A DNA stretch of 64,000 nucleotides. It comes from an uncultured Aquimarina sp. (GTDB lineage: Bacteria; Bacteroidota; Bacteroidia; Flavobacteriales; Flavobacteriaceae). Shown here piece by piece: positions 54,115 to 63,340 of this stretch. The stretch lies in contig CANMLS010000009.1 of assembly GCA_947498785.1 (NCBI GenBank), forward strand, positions 84,966 to 148,965, written 5' to 3'. The translations under genes and the position numbers were made by a program. The notes beneath the pieces were generated by a model. That model did no database searches and was not told the origin of the DNA. It saw nothing but the letters and a program-made list of their open reading frames with translations. Numbering within the stretch: the first letter of the stretch is position 1; every line of letters begins with the position of its first letter.

Positions 54115-56853
54115 ATGAGATTTCTACAAAAAAAATTGCTGATAACCTTTATTTGTTTAATCTCATTTCTTTCTTTTTCAAAAGATATTTATGTAGCAAA
54201 AGATGGAAATGATCTAACAAATACAGGAGCAATTGATAGTCCATATTTAACTATAACAAAGGCTGCAGACGAGGCTGTAGCTGGAGACATAGTATATATT
54301 AGAGAAGGAACATATGAAGAAACTTTACATCCAGCAAATTCTGGAAATGCTGGCAATCCTATAATTTTTACATCATTTCCTGGAGAAAAGGTAATTATCT
54401 CTGCTATGCAATCATTAAATGGTTGGATCAATGATTCTGGGTCAATTTATAAGACAATAATACCATTTGCTTCTTTAGGGCAAGAAAATTTTGTAATGAA
54501 TAATGATGTTGCCATGGATTTAGCTCGTTGGCCAAATAATGAAGATGGATTGCCTTTTACTCTTAATTCGAGACGAAATTTAGGAGGAAGTGACGGATCA
54601 GATGGGACTTTTAATAGTCGAGTTGGTTTTTTAACTTCAACCGATATTCCTAATATTGATTGGACTGGTGGTTCACTTTTTTTTTATGGAGATAGATCAG
54701 GTTCAGGTTGGTTGGCTTGGAAAGAATTTATTACAAGTAGTAGTTCTGGTCGAGTAAACTTTAATATTACTAAGCAAAATGGAGTAAAATGGATATATAC
54801 CGCACATCCACCAATGGATAAAGGGGATTTCTACTTAGAAGGGGTAAAAGGAGCTTTGGATTTTGAAAATGAATGGTGGTTTAATACTAGTACTAATGAA
54901 TTGTTTGTTCAACTACCAGGAGGAACTATTCCTCAGGATGGTTTGGTAAGAATGAGACGACGACGACAGACTATTAATCTTAATAATAGAAGCTACATAG
55001 AAATTAAAAACCTAGCCGTATTTGGAGGAGTAATTGAATTGAAAACAAATTCTAACAATAATAAGTTATATAGAGTTTCTTCTTTTTACGGAAATCATAC
55101 TCAGGGAATCTTTACAGGATTTAACGCAGGTAAACCTAGTGTAGAAGTTAACGGGACCAGAAATATTATCGAAAAGTGTGAGATCGCATTTAGTGCAGCT
55201 ACTGGTATGCGGATGGCGGGTAGTTTTAATGAATTAGAGAATAATTATATTCATGATTTTAACTATTTGGGCTCTTATGATGCTCCTCTAGTAGCTAGAG
55301 GTGGTACCGATAATAAAATTATAAAAAACACTATTTTTAATGGGGGTAGAGATGGAATAAATTATAACGGTCAACGATGCGAAATTGCTTACAATGATGT
55401 TTCATATAGTAATCTTATTGCCGATGATTGTGGGTTGTTTTATACCGTTGGAAAACAACCAAATACAGAAATACATCACAATTGGTTTCATGATGCTGCA
55501 TCTAGTGGAACAAAAACAAAAGCAGCAGGAATTTATTTAGATAATAATGCAGAAAGTTTTTCTGTTCATCATAACGTAGTCTGGAACACAGAATGGACAG
55601 CTGTACAGATTAATTGGAACGGTACGGATATAGATATTTTCAATAATACATTTTGGAATAATTCTGAAGAAATGGGAGCATGGCATCTTACAGGTACTGC
55701 TTTCTCAAATGTGAAGGTATGGAATAACCTAGGAGATAAAGGAAACTGGGAACCACAGTCTGATAAGCAAAACAATTTGGTAGTGACTTCTGGTACGTTT
55801 GCTAATGCTTCTAATGCAAGTTTTATTTTAAAACCTAATTCAGAAGCCGTCGACGCCGGAAGAATAATTAATGGTATAACAGATGGATTTAGTAGTAATA
55901 CTCCAGATATTGGCGCATATGAATATGGAGGAGATAATTGGGTTGCAGGAATTGATTGGAATACTAAATTAGGGCCTTCGGGATTAGGATGCTATGGTTT
56001 ACCAGGCGAAGATTGTATTGCTTTACCAGAAAATGATGATGATAAAGACGGAGTGGATAATGCCAATGATAACTGCCCTAATACTCCTGAAAATGATACG
56101 GTGGATAGCAATGGATGTACAATATTTACATTACCATCTACTAATTTTAGTATTTTGAGTACAGGACAAAGCTGTGTCAATGGAGCTAATGGAAGTATAA
56201 TCATTACTGCTAAGGAAAATCATAATTATATTGCAGAAATTAAGGAAAATAAGATTACCAAAACTTTTGTTGCTAATACAACAACCATATTTGATGGTTT
56301 AAGAGAAGGTACATATACATTGTGTATTAAAGTTGATGGCCAGACCAATTATCAACAATGTTTTTCTGTGGTTATAAATGCACCAACTCCTCTAAAAGTA
56401 ACCTCAAGAATAGATGCTTTTTCAAAAGAAATTTCTCTTGATCTAGAAGGAGGGAAGCGATATAAAATTGAATTAAATAATGAAGTTATAGTGACCGATA
56501 AAAACCAAATTATACTTTCTTTAAGAAATGGAAAAAATTCTCTCTTAGTAAAAACAGATAAGGATTGCCAAGGAATACATAAAGAAAATATAAATGTTAG
56601 TGACAATCGAAATATGTATATATTTCCTAACCCAGTAAAAGATGTGTTGAATATTGTTGTTGCAGCAAATGAGTCTAAAGCTGATATTGTATGGGAACTT
56701 TTCTCTTTTCAAGGTAAACGTATTTTGCACGGTCAACGACAAGTTGTTAATACAAATATAGTGGTTGATATATCTGCTCTCGCCAAAGGGAATTATATTC
56801 TTAAAGTTTCTGCACCTGATACAGTAATGCATGAACAAATAATAAAGCATTAA
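54115..56853 (+). CDS. Secreted parallel beta-helix protein with T9SS sorting domain
   Basis: A 912-residue exported protein. After the signal peptide (1-22) comes DIYVAKDGNDLTNTG, a DUF1565-like start, and right-handed beta-helix repeats to about residue 620 (YIEIKNLAVFGG, TEIHHNWFHDA, FSVHHNVVWNTEW). MDLARWPN near residue 140 is a motif of beta-helix glycosidases/lyases. A calcium-binding thrombospondin type 3 segment (DDDKDGVDNANDNCPNTPEN) lies near 640, and the C-terminal 80 residues are a type A T9SS sorting domain (MYIFPNPVKDVLNIVV to KGNYILKV). It may be a GH141-like or lyase-like enzyme on fucose- or galactose-rich polysaccharide; catalytic residues were not assigned. Confidence 0.85.
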   Translation: MRFLQKKLLITFICLISFLSFSKDIYVAKDGNDLTNTGAIDSPYLTITKAADEAVAGDIVYIREGTYEETLHPANSGNAGNPIIFTSFPGEKVIISAMQSLNGWINDSGSIYKTIIPFASLGQENFVMNNDVAMDLARWPNNEDGLPFTLNSRRNLGGSDGSDGTFNSRVGFLTSTDIPNIDWTGGSLFFYGDRSGSGWLAWKEFITSSSSGRVNFNITKQNGVKWIYTAHPPMDKGDFYLEGVKGALDFENEWWFNTSTNELFVQLPGGTIPQDGLVRMRRRRQTINLNNRSYIEIKNLAVFGGVIELKTNSNNNKLYRVSSFYGNHTQGIFTGFNAGKPSVEVNGTRNIIEKCEIAFSAATGMRMAGSFNELENNYIHDFNYLGSYDAPLVARGGTDNKIIKNTIFNGGRDGINYNGQRCEIAYNDVSYSNLIADDCGLFYTVGKQPNTEIHHNWFHDAASSGTKTKAAGIYLDNNAESFSVHHNVVWNTEWTAVQINWNGTDIDIFNNTFWNNSEEMGAWHLTGTAFSNVKVWNNLGDKGNWEPQSDKQNNLVVTSGTFANASNASFILKPNSEAVDAGRIINGITDGFSSNTPDIGAYEYGGDNWVAGIDWNTKLGPSGLGCYGLPGEDCIALPENDDDKDGVDNANDNCPNTPENDTVDSNGCTIFTLPSTNFSILSTGQSCVNGANGSIIITAKENHNYIAEIKENKITKTFVANTTTIFDGLREGTYTLCIKVDGQTNYQQCFSVVINAPTPLKVTSRIDAFSKEISLDLEGGKRYKIELNNEVIVTDKNQIILSLRNGKNSLLVKTDKDCQGIHKENINVSDNRNMYIFPNPVKDVLNIVVAANESKADIVWELFSFQGKRILHGQRQVVNTNIVVDISALAKGNYILKVSAPDTVMHEQIIKH

Positions 56854-56906
56854 AATATTTATTCACCTCAATAACATTTAGTTTGAATAGCTTAAAAATA
56901 TTACGT

Positions 56907-57623
56907 ATGAAAAATAATATAATGTTAATTTTCGTTTTATCCATACTTTCTTGTGGAGGAAGTGATGATAGAGGAGAGGGACCTGGTGAACCAGATAGAG
57001 GAGAAACAGGTAATGCTCCAACTTCCGCAGTTTTGATTTTTCCTTTAAAAGATGAAGAATGTAATGCAGGAAAAATTATTTCGAATCTAGAGAGTACAGT
57101 GGTTTTTGAATGGAACCCTTCAAGTTTTACTACAAAATATACGTTATTGCTCACAAATCTTAACACACAAGCTACTCAAACTTTTGAAACAACAAATACA
57201 GAATTAGAAATAGCTTTATTACTTGGGACACCTTATTCATGGAAAGTAACATCTTCTTCAGATACTACAACAAGTACAGCAGAGAGCGAAGAGTGGAAGC
57301 TATTTAATGCTGGATCAGGGGTAGAAAACTATGTACCATTTCCAGCAGAACTAGTTAGTCCACCCATGGGATTAACTATTACTGATCCTACTGCGATAGA
57401 CTTATTGTGGAAAGGCAGCGATGTAGATGGAGATATCGATGAGTATGAAGTCTATCTGGATAATAATAATCCGCCAGTTACATTACTTAATACTGTAACA
57501 AAATCAGAAATTAAGAATGTTAGCATACAAGCAAATAAAAGATATTATTGGCAGGTTGTAACCAAGGATTTACATAATAATTTTACCAAATCATCTGTAT
57601 TTGAATTTAGAACTAATCAATAA
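56907..57623 (+). CDS. Lipoprotein with fibronectin type III-like repeats
   Basis: A 238-residue lipoprotein: signal NNIMLIFVLSILSCGGSDD with the acylated Cys16 followed by Gly-Gly-Ser-Asp-Asp, a surface-export type sequence in Bacteroidota. Two beta-sandwich repeats follow, each ending in a Tyr-Trp-x-Val strand (TPYSWKVTSS near 115 and KRYYWQVVTK near 220), as in fibronectin III-like domains. It resembles SusE/SusF-position surface proteins only loosely. It lies 53 bases downstream of the beta-helix gene and may be its surface partner. The first ATG (56883) would add eight residues before the signal and is less likely. Confidence 0.75.
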   Translation: MKNNIMLIFVLSILSCGGSDDRGEGPGEPDRGETGNAPTSAVLIFPLKDEECNAGKIISNLESTVVFEWNPSSFTTKYTLLLTNLNTQATQTFETTNTELEIALLLGTPYSWKVTSSSDTTTSTAESEEWKLFNAGSGVENYVPFPAELVSPPMGLTITDPTAIDLLWKGSDVDGDIDEYEVYLDNNNPPVTLLNTVTKSEIKNVSIQANKRYYWQVVTKDLHNNFTKSSVFEFRTNQ

Positions 57624-57653
57624 ATAATCTATAAGATTATTTATTGATTAGTT
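57611..57653. terminator. Perfect 19-bp stem-loop overlapping lipoprotein stop codon
   Basis: AACTAATCAATAAATAATC at 57611-57629 pairs perfectly with 57635-57653 around a 5-base loop. The TAA stop codon (57621-57623) lies inside the stem. It is the only hairpin after the beta-helix/lipoprotein pair, so it is the likely terminator or an RNA-stabilising 3' end. Confidence 0.75.
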
Positions 57654-57690
57654 TATTATATGAATTAACCATTGAGATGCCTAATATAAA

Positions 57691-57796
57691 TTAAAAACGA
57701 TCCAGTCTTCGGCATCAAGAGGTAGGTTTTGAGCCGTGACTGGAAACGTTAATAATAGAAATAAAAATACCGCTAGGTATTGGGGTAGGGGTAATT
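57691..57796 (-). pseudogene. 5' remnant of a beta-helix/T9SS gene paralogous to that at 58.3-63.2 kb
   Basis: The sequence aligns with about 63044-63150. Read on the minus strand it gives LPQYLAVFLFLLLTFPVTAQ then NLPLDAEDWIVFN, against PIPYLTVFLLLLLTFPVSAQ and NLSLDAEGWTVFN of the intact gene. The start codon is gone, a stop lies just upstream, and the frame stops soon after. Only the signal peptide and the first mature residues survive, so most of a third gene copy was deleted. Confidence 0.8.
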
Positions 57797-58243
57797 TTTA
57801 TAAATTTAATAACTTTGTATGCGTAGTATAAAAATTTATCAATTTAAAAGTTAATGTTTTTTTATACTATCACCTACCGTTATTTGCATGCAATACTATT
57901 TTTTAATTACTATAAACTCTTTAGATTATTATAATTCTAAACTTATTAATAGTATTACAATTATTACAGTGCAAAGATATGTTATAACGGAATTATATGC
58001 ATCACTATAAAAAAGTATAAATATAAATACCTATAAATGAGTATTTACTAATCTAGTCAGAAGACAATAAAACAATTTCTATGATACTCCCGTTCCTTAG
58101 GGTTGGTTTAAGTTTTTTTAAATTATTGAAAATCTAAACTGGTGTTATTATAGTTAAACTTTGATAAAAATATTGAGAATTTAATTATGCTATTCAAGGT
58201 ATAAAGGGTATTAACAATTATAAAAATCAAAATCGTTTTGATC
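57797..58243. other. Intergenic stretch, no gene seen
   Basis: About 450 AT-rich bases between the decayed paralogue fragment and the terminator of the large beta-helix/esterase gene. No further recognisable piece of the paralogue, repeat or RNA gene was found. Confidence 0.45.
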
Positions 58244-58278
58244 AAAAAAAAGAGACTGTCTTTTCAAACAGCCTCTTT
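58244..58278 (-). terminator. Rho-independent terminator of the large esterase gene
   Basis: On the minus strand AAAGAGGCTGT pairs with ACAGTCTCTTT (one G-T pair) around TTGAAAAG, followed by seven T residues. It starts about 28 bases after the stop codon at 58306. Confidence 0.92.
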
Positions 58279-58305
58279 GATATAAATTATTAAAAATTCT
58301 TAATG

Positions 58306-61300
58306 TTATTTAACAATTAATTTGTTCGAAAAGGATTTGCCCTTAGGAACAGATATTGAAATAATATAAGAACCAGGTTGTAATATTTTTTCTGACTCAA
58401 TGATTATATGATTAGTTTTTGGTCTATCAAAGTAAACAATAGTACCCTTTAAATCTATAATTCTTACGGTACTACCAATAAAACTATTCAAAAAGATGTT
58501 AAGAACTTCTTGATTAGAAATTGGATTAGGGTAAATTATTGGTTTATTCTGATCAATTGATAAAGAAGCGATTGTTGATTTTTCATATATTTTAACATTT
58601 TTGATATATAAATCAGCAGAGGCAGGATTTATATCATGGTCATTGGCAATAACAAAATAATTCATTTGTCCAGTATAATATTGCCCAACAGGGATCGTGA
58701 TCAACTCGTAATCTCCACTTCCTTTATAGGATAAACCACTTTCACTTTCATTGATGATTGCTGGTAAATTCTGAGTTCCATATAGATCAAAAACTCTTTT
58801 TTCAAAATTACCGTTTGCTGCTCTATTATTAAAATCATCATTTTCATCAAGTCCTACACCTTGAATTTCTCCTCGAACAGGAGCTTTCATTTCTAGTTCT
58901 ATAACAGTATTTTCAGTAACAGGATACTCAAAATCAATTTTTTTCCATGAATTACCAGTTAATCGAATAGCAGTTCCATCATCCAGAACTTCATGAGTCC
59001 CCGCTACATCCTGATCATCATAAGAAGTTATGGTATGCGTATCAAAATTAATTACATTTAAAGGAATTACTGGTTTTTCATATATTTTTACATTTTTAAC
59101 ATATAAATCAGCAGAGGCAGGATTTATATCATGGTCATTGGCAATAACAAAATAATTCATTTGCCCAGTATAGTATTGCCCAACAGAGATTGTGATCAAC
59201 TCGTAATCTCCACTTCCTGTATAGGATAGACCACTTTCACTTTCATTGATGATTGCTGGTAAATTCTGAGTTCCATATAGATCAAAAACTCTTTTTTCAA
59301 AATTACCGTTTGCTGCGCTATTATTAAAATCATCATTTTCATCAAGCCCTACACCTTGAATTTCTCCTCGAACAGGAGCTTTCATTTCTAGTTCTATAAC
59401 AGTATTTTTAGTAACAGGATACTCAAAATCAATTTTTTTCCATGAATTACCAGTTAATCGAATAGTAGCTCCACCATCTAGAACTTCATGAGTCCCCGCT
59501 ACATCCTGATCATCATAAGAACTTATGGTATGTGCATTAAAATTAATAACATTTGGATCTATTGTTGCATTAATTGTTACTTCGCAAGAGTCAGTAAAAG
59601 CTCCGTCGTTTGTGGTAACAGTTATTGTTGCTATACCTTCAGTTATTGCTGTTATAAGTCCATTGGAATCAACTGTTGCTACAGCAGTATTAGATGAACT
59701 CCAAACAACTGATGTATTCGTTGCATTTGCTGGTGATACAGTCTCTGTTAAATTAGAAGTTTCTTGGATATTAAGATTTAAATTATTTTGATTTAAAGAA
59801 ACATCTGTTACATCAATTGTAGTAGATATATGATCACCAGAAAAACGAATCTCTGCAAAACCAACTGCTCCTATAGACCCGTTAGATGACTGACTTTCAT
59901 ATATATTAAATTTAACAAGCCTTACATTAGGTTCTTCGATTTTATAATTTTGAGCATAATCTCCACTTCTAAAAACTACAATAGAATCGGCAAGAGTGAA
60001 ATTTGCAGTATCATAATCAGTATCTGATGAAACTAATACTTCAATTTTTTTAACGCCATAACGAAGTGATGGATTGTCGTCACTCCAATTCCAAAGGTGA
60101 ATTTCTGAAAGATCTTGATTAGTTCCCAAATCAAATCCTACTTCAGCAGTAATTCCAGCATTAGATTTCCACATATCTGACTCTTCATTACTATGAGCAG
60201 TTTTTTGTACCGCAGGATTATCTAAAAAACCTGTTCCGTTAATTAGATTTATAGCAGGTGACGTACTTGTTTCTGCTGTTGAGTACACTACTGATGCTGG
60301 TTGAATTAAATTTGTTTTTTCTCCAGCAATAAAATGTTCATATAATTCAGGTATTTCTACTTGGGTTGTAGGAGTTCCTGTTAGCATACCATGTTTAATT
60401 AAAAATTTGTCTAATCTATAGGCAATTGGATCGAAAAAAACTTCCTCATCAGCAAACCCATGCCTACCTTCTTTTCCTACCCAAAACTCGGATTCTATAT
60501 TATAGGGAATTGAAAGTTGTCTTGACATATGTGCTAAATTACTTCGCTCATCGTCTGAACCACAGAAATAAATAGTAGGAGGAGTATTTTGGTCTATACC
60601 ATTGGTATAAAATTGTGCTTCATTGGCTATAGTTTGACTCCATTCTGTTGTTAAATCGTTGATTTGAGTTCTATTTAAATTTATAGCAGGATCCAAGAAT
60701 ACCAGTATATTAGGTTTTGTAGAAATAGATAAGTCATCATTAGGATCATTTATCCCATCTATAGAATATAAACTACCCGCAAGGTGTGCTCCTGCGGATG
60801 ACCCACCGGCAATAACTTTATTAGGATCAATACCAAGAGTCGAAGCATTTGCCTTTACCCATCTCATTGCACTTCTCGTATCAATAACACAACTAGAAAC
60901 AGTTCCATAAGTATAGGAAGCAGAAATAGCTACTATGCCACGAGCAGCAAAATACTTAGCCCATTTATACATCTGAAACCGATGACCTGTTACCCAGCTT
61001 CCACCATGAAATAATAACATTACTGGACGACGATCACTTGCTTTCCAACTTCCAGGGTAATAAGCTCTTAAGCTAACATCTCTATTATTAGTGGTTTTGT
61101 ACACAATATCTCTGTAGGAAATATCACTATTTGCAGAAGTAACGGTAAGGTTACTGGTTGCGGTAAAATTTCCATCAACAGTAGTTGCAGTAATGATAGC
61201 TTCTCCAGGAGATACTGTAGTAACCAATCCATTGCTATCTACTTTTACAATTGAAGTATCACTAGAGGACCATGTGATAGATTGATTAGTTGCATTGGAA

Positions 61301-63159
61301 GGAGAAATAATAGGTAGTAACTTAACAGATTCTTGAGATGCAATAGTGATATTGGTTTGATGTACATTAAATTCAACTCCCGTTACAGCAATTGATTCAT
61401 TTCCTGTATCCATTCCATATCCTTCTCTTATATAATTATTGATGTTAAAAGAAGTGAATTCTGTACGCCAATTACCTTTTCTTTGTTTACGAGCTTCTTC
61501 AATAAAAGCTTCAAAGCTACGGTTAAAGCCTAATGATGCAGCATATTCTGCAGAAGTTCTTCCTGGATCAGGAAAAGTAACTTGCTCAAATACTGAACCA
61601 CTATCTCCAACAGCATTAGTCCATTGATTGAAATTCATAAATGTTCTATCCCGTCTGAAACTCCTATTTGCTGCTGCTCCAGAAAAATATTTATTCCCAG
61701 AAAAAATCATATTAGAATGATTGCTACTTGAAGTTTGTTCTGCAACAGTATTATCGAAATCGGGATTTTGTATTATGTTGTTCTTTACTGTAATCCCATC
61801 TGAAGTATCTGATAAAAAATATAATCCTCTTCTATGGTTATATACGATATTATCTTCTACCGTAAGGTTATAAGCATATGAAGGCCAGTCTTGTTTATAA
61901 TCTGTTTCTGGTTGTCCTATAAGTGCTGCAGAATAGTCTGATACTTTTATAGCAAAAGAATTATATTCTCCACTAAGGTCATTTGAAATAATGTTTCTTT
62001 TACATTCATGCTCATAATCAGGATGTAAGTCAAAAAGCTCTAAAGCTAATCCACGAGGAGTTTCCCCATTTGATGCAACAATATCAACATTTTCTTGATA
62101 TACATTATCATTATTAATACAAGGGAAAAAATCACCTCTATTAAAAGAATGTAAAGGATTTCTTGCAAAATAGTTTCCATTTAGAATTCCTCCACAACGT
62201 AATTGAACGCCATGACTAGATCCACGTGTAATGATATTATTACGTACGGTAAAAGTTCCTGGTCCATTTTGATATTGAGCATAAATATTATGTCCTAATT
62301 GTCTTTCGTGTAAGGTGTGAGACATATCTTCTCGCCAACCATTGTAATCAATTACGTTTTCTTCAATTAAAACATGCTCACTATCATTAATAAACATCCC
62401 TTGTCTGTGAGCCCCTTCCATATAGGCATCTGTTATTACACAACGGCGAATGGTTAAGTTTTTTATTGCTAATTCATTTGTAGTCCAAGATGTTTGAAAT
62501 ATCAGATTGGTTGTATAAAAATCAAATTTCATATCTTCAAATAGAATACTATCAGACCTTCGTGCCCAGTTACAACCAAAGGATCCAGTATTTTTTGATC
62601 CTATATATTCAGGATCATCAGGATTTCTTTCTTGGGCATAACCATGTAAACTCACAAAAGCTACAAAATTCGAAAAATTGTTACCACTTGTTGATGGGGA
62701 ATTAGCAGCTGTTGTAAGAAGGCTGGCTTCTCCTGTTTTAAACATGGGTCGGTCAAGGTTTATATCACCATAGGCTCCAAACAGCATTGGCTGATCAACA
62801 GATTTTCCCGAATGCTTAAAATTTGTTATCAGTTGTTCGTACCATACATCTCCACGTTTAAACAATATCCAATCAGGATGATTGTCTCGTAGCTGTTTCC
62901 TTGCTTCAGCTACTGTTTTATATGGTTTAATAGTAGTTGTAGGATTAAAAGGAGTTCCTACCTGGGCTGCAGTATAAGTTACAGCAGTAGCATCATTACC
63001 ATCTGTACTACTTACATAAATGATACGACTGTCTGTACTTGGGTTAAAAACGGTCCAACCTTCGGCATCAAGAGATAGGTTTTGAGCCGAAACGGGAAAC
63101 GTTAATAAAAGTAACAGAAATACCGTTAGGTATGGGATTGGGGCAAAATGTTTTTTCAT
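58306..63159 (-). CDS. Giant secreted multidomain beta-helix / esterase protein with T9SS tail
   Basis: A 1617-residue exported protein. Domains: signal peptide (PYLTVFLLLLLTFPVSAQ), parallel beta-helix (about 25-560), BIG2 domain (about 593-676), alpha/beta-hydrolase (about 680-940) with oxyanion motif LLFHGGSW, nucleophile Ser in GGSSAGAH near 787, Asp in CGSDDE near 868 and His in GRHGFAD near 896, a discoidin-like domain (about 943-1106), a second BIG2 (about 1113-1200), two near-identical 165-residue binding modules (1200-1528) and a T9SS sorting domain (about 1533-1617, PIIYPNPIS). It probably de-esterifies and binds an algal polysaccharide outside the cell. The ATG at 63159 starts the signal peptide; the frame stays open to 63351 only through a DNA repeat. 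Confidence 0.9.
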   Translation of the reverse strand: MKKHFAPIPYLTVFLLLLLTFPVSAQNLSLDAEGWTVFNPSTDSRIIYVSSTDGNDATAVTYTAAQVGTPFNPTTTIKPYKTVAEARKQLRDNHPDWILFKRGDVWYEQLITNFKHSGKSVDQPMLFGAYGDINLDRPMFKTGEASLLTTAANSPSTSGNNFSNFVAFVSLHGYAQERNPDDPEYIGSKNTGSFGCNWARRSDSILFEDMKFDFYTTNLIFQTSWTTNELAIKNLTIRRCVITDAYMEGAHRQGMFINDSEHVLIEENVIDYNGWREDMSHTLHERQLGHNIYAQYQNGPGTFTVRNNIITRGSSHGVQLRCGGILNGNYFARNPLHSFNRGDFFPCINNDNVYQENVDIVASNGETPRGLALELFDLHPDYEHECKRNIISNDLSGEYNSFAIKVSDYSAALIGQPETDYKQDWPSYAYNLTVEDNIVYNHRRGLYFLSDTSDGITVKNNIIQNPDFDNTVAEQTSSSNHSNMIFSGNKYFSGAAANRSFRRDRTFMNFNQWTNAVGDSGSVFEQVTFPDPGRTSAEYAASLGFNRSFEAFIEEARKQRKGNWRTEFTSFNINNYIREGYGMDTGNESIAVTGVEFNVHQTNITIASQESVKLLPIISPSNATNQSITWSSSDTSIVKVDSNGLVTTVSPGEAIITATTVDGNFTATSNLTVTSANSDISYRDIVYKTTNNRDVSLRAYYPGSWKASDRRPVMLLFHGGSWVTGHRFQMYKWAKYFAARGIVAISASYTYGTVSSCVIDTRSAMRWVKANASTLGIDPNKVIAGGSSAGAHLAGSLYSIDGINDPNDDLSISTKPNILVFLDPAINLNRTQINDLTTEWSQTIANEAQFYTNGIDQNTPPTIYFCGSDDERSNLAHMSRQLSIPYNIESEFWVGKEGRHGFADEEVFFDPIAYRLDKFLIKHGMLTGTPTTQVEIPELYEHFIAGEKTNLIQPASVVYSTAETSTSPAINLINGTGFLDNPAVQKTAHSNEESDMWKSNAGITAEVGFDLGTNQDLSEIHLWNWSDDNPSLRYGVKKIEVLVSSDTDYDTANFTLADSIVVFRSGDYAQNYKIEEPNVRLVKFNIYESQSSNGSIGAVGFAEIRFSGDHISTTIDVTDVSLNQNNLNLNIQETSNLTETVSPANATNTSVVWSSSNTAVATVDSNGLITAITEGIATITVTTNDGAFTDSCEVTINATIDPNVINFNAHTISSYDDQDVAGTHEVLDGGATIRLTGNSWKKIDFEYPVTKNTVIELEMKAPVRGEIQGVGLDENDDFNNSAANGNFEKRVFDLYGTQNLPAIINESESGLSYTGSGDYELITISVGQYYTGQMNYFVIANDHDINPASADLYVKNVKIYEKPVIPLNVINFDTHTITSYDDQDVAGTHEVLDDGTAIRLTGNSWKKIDFEYPVTENTVIELEMKAPVRGEIQGVGLDENDDFNNRAANGNFEKRVFDLYGTQNLPAIINESESGLSYKGSGDYELITIPVGQYYTGQMNYFVIANDHDINPASADLYIKNVKIYEKSTIASLSIDQNKPIIYPNPISNQEVLNIFLNSFIGSTVRIIDLKGTIVYFDRPKTNHIIIESEKILQPGSYIISISVPKGKSFSNKLIVK
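58574..59563. repeat. 495-bp in-frame tandem duplication (two copies of a binding module)
   Basis: Copies at about 58574-59068 and 59069-59563 are offset by exactly 495 bases (165 codons). Each encodes a beta-sandwich module with NSWKKIDFEYPVT, IELEMKAPVRGEIQGVGLDE and YYTGQMNYFVIANDHD. They differ at roughly ten amino-acid positions, so the duplication is recent. Modules with this pattern occur at the ends of marine polysaccharidases and probably bind carbohydrate. Confidence 0.92.
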
Positions 63160-63160
63160 A

Positions 63161-63287
63161 ATTTGAGTGTGGTTTGAGTGTGGTTTGAGTGTGGTTTGAG
63201 TGTGGTTTGAGTGTGGTTTGAGTGTGATTTGAGAGTGATTTGAGAGTGATTTGAGAGTGATTTGAGAGTGATTTGAGAGTGATTTGA
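63161..63287. repeat. Array of eleven 11-bp tandem repeats directly before the giant gene's start
   Basis: Plus-strand units: one ATTTGAGTGTG (63161-63171), five GTTTGAGTGTG (63172-63226), five ATTTGAGAGTG (63227-63281), then a 6-base partial unit. The array ends two bases from the ATG codon (63157-63159) of the esterase gene, so it fills the place of the ribosome-binding site and leader. The unit length is not a multiple of three, so it is not a protein repeat; three units make the apparent 11-residue peptide repeat seen in the upstream open frame. Confidence 0.97.
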
Positions 63288-63288
63288 T

Positions 63289-63317
63289 AAACCATAGAGA
63301 CAGAGTCTCTATGGTTT
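63289..63317. terminator. 12-bp stem hairpin between the two beta-helix genes
   Basis: AAACCATAGAGA at 63289-63300 pairs perfectly with TCTCTATGGTTT at 63306-63317 across a 5-base loop. It lies 24 bases after the stop of the right-edge gene on the minus strand and directly before the 11-bp array. No T-run follows on the minus strand, so termination may be incomplete; it may instead be an attenuator-like leader structure for the next gene. Confidence 0.6.
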
Positions 63318-63340
63318 TATATTGATTTTGATCTAATAAT

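Noticed and set aside
63161..63287. CRISPR-like array
   Set aside because: Units are 11 bases with no spacers and no cas genes nearby.
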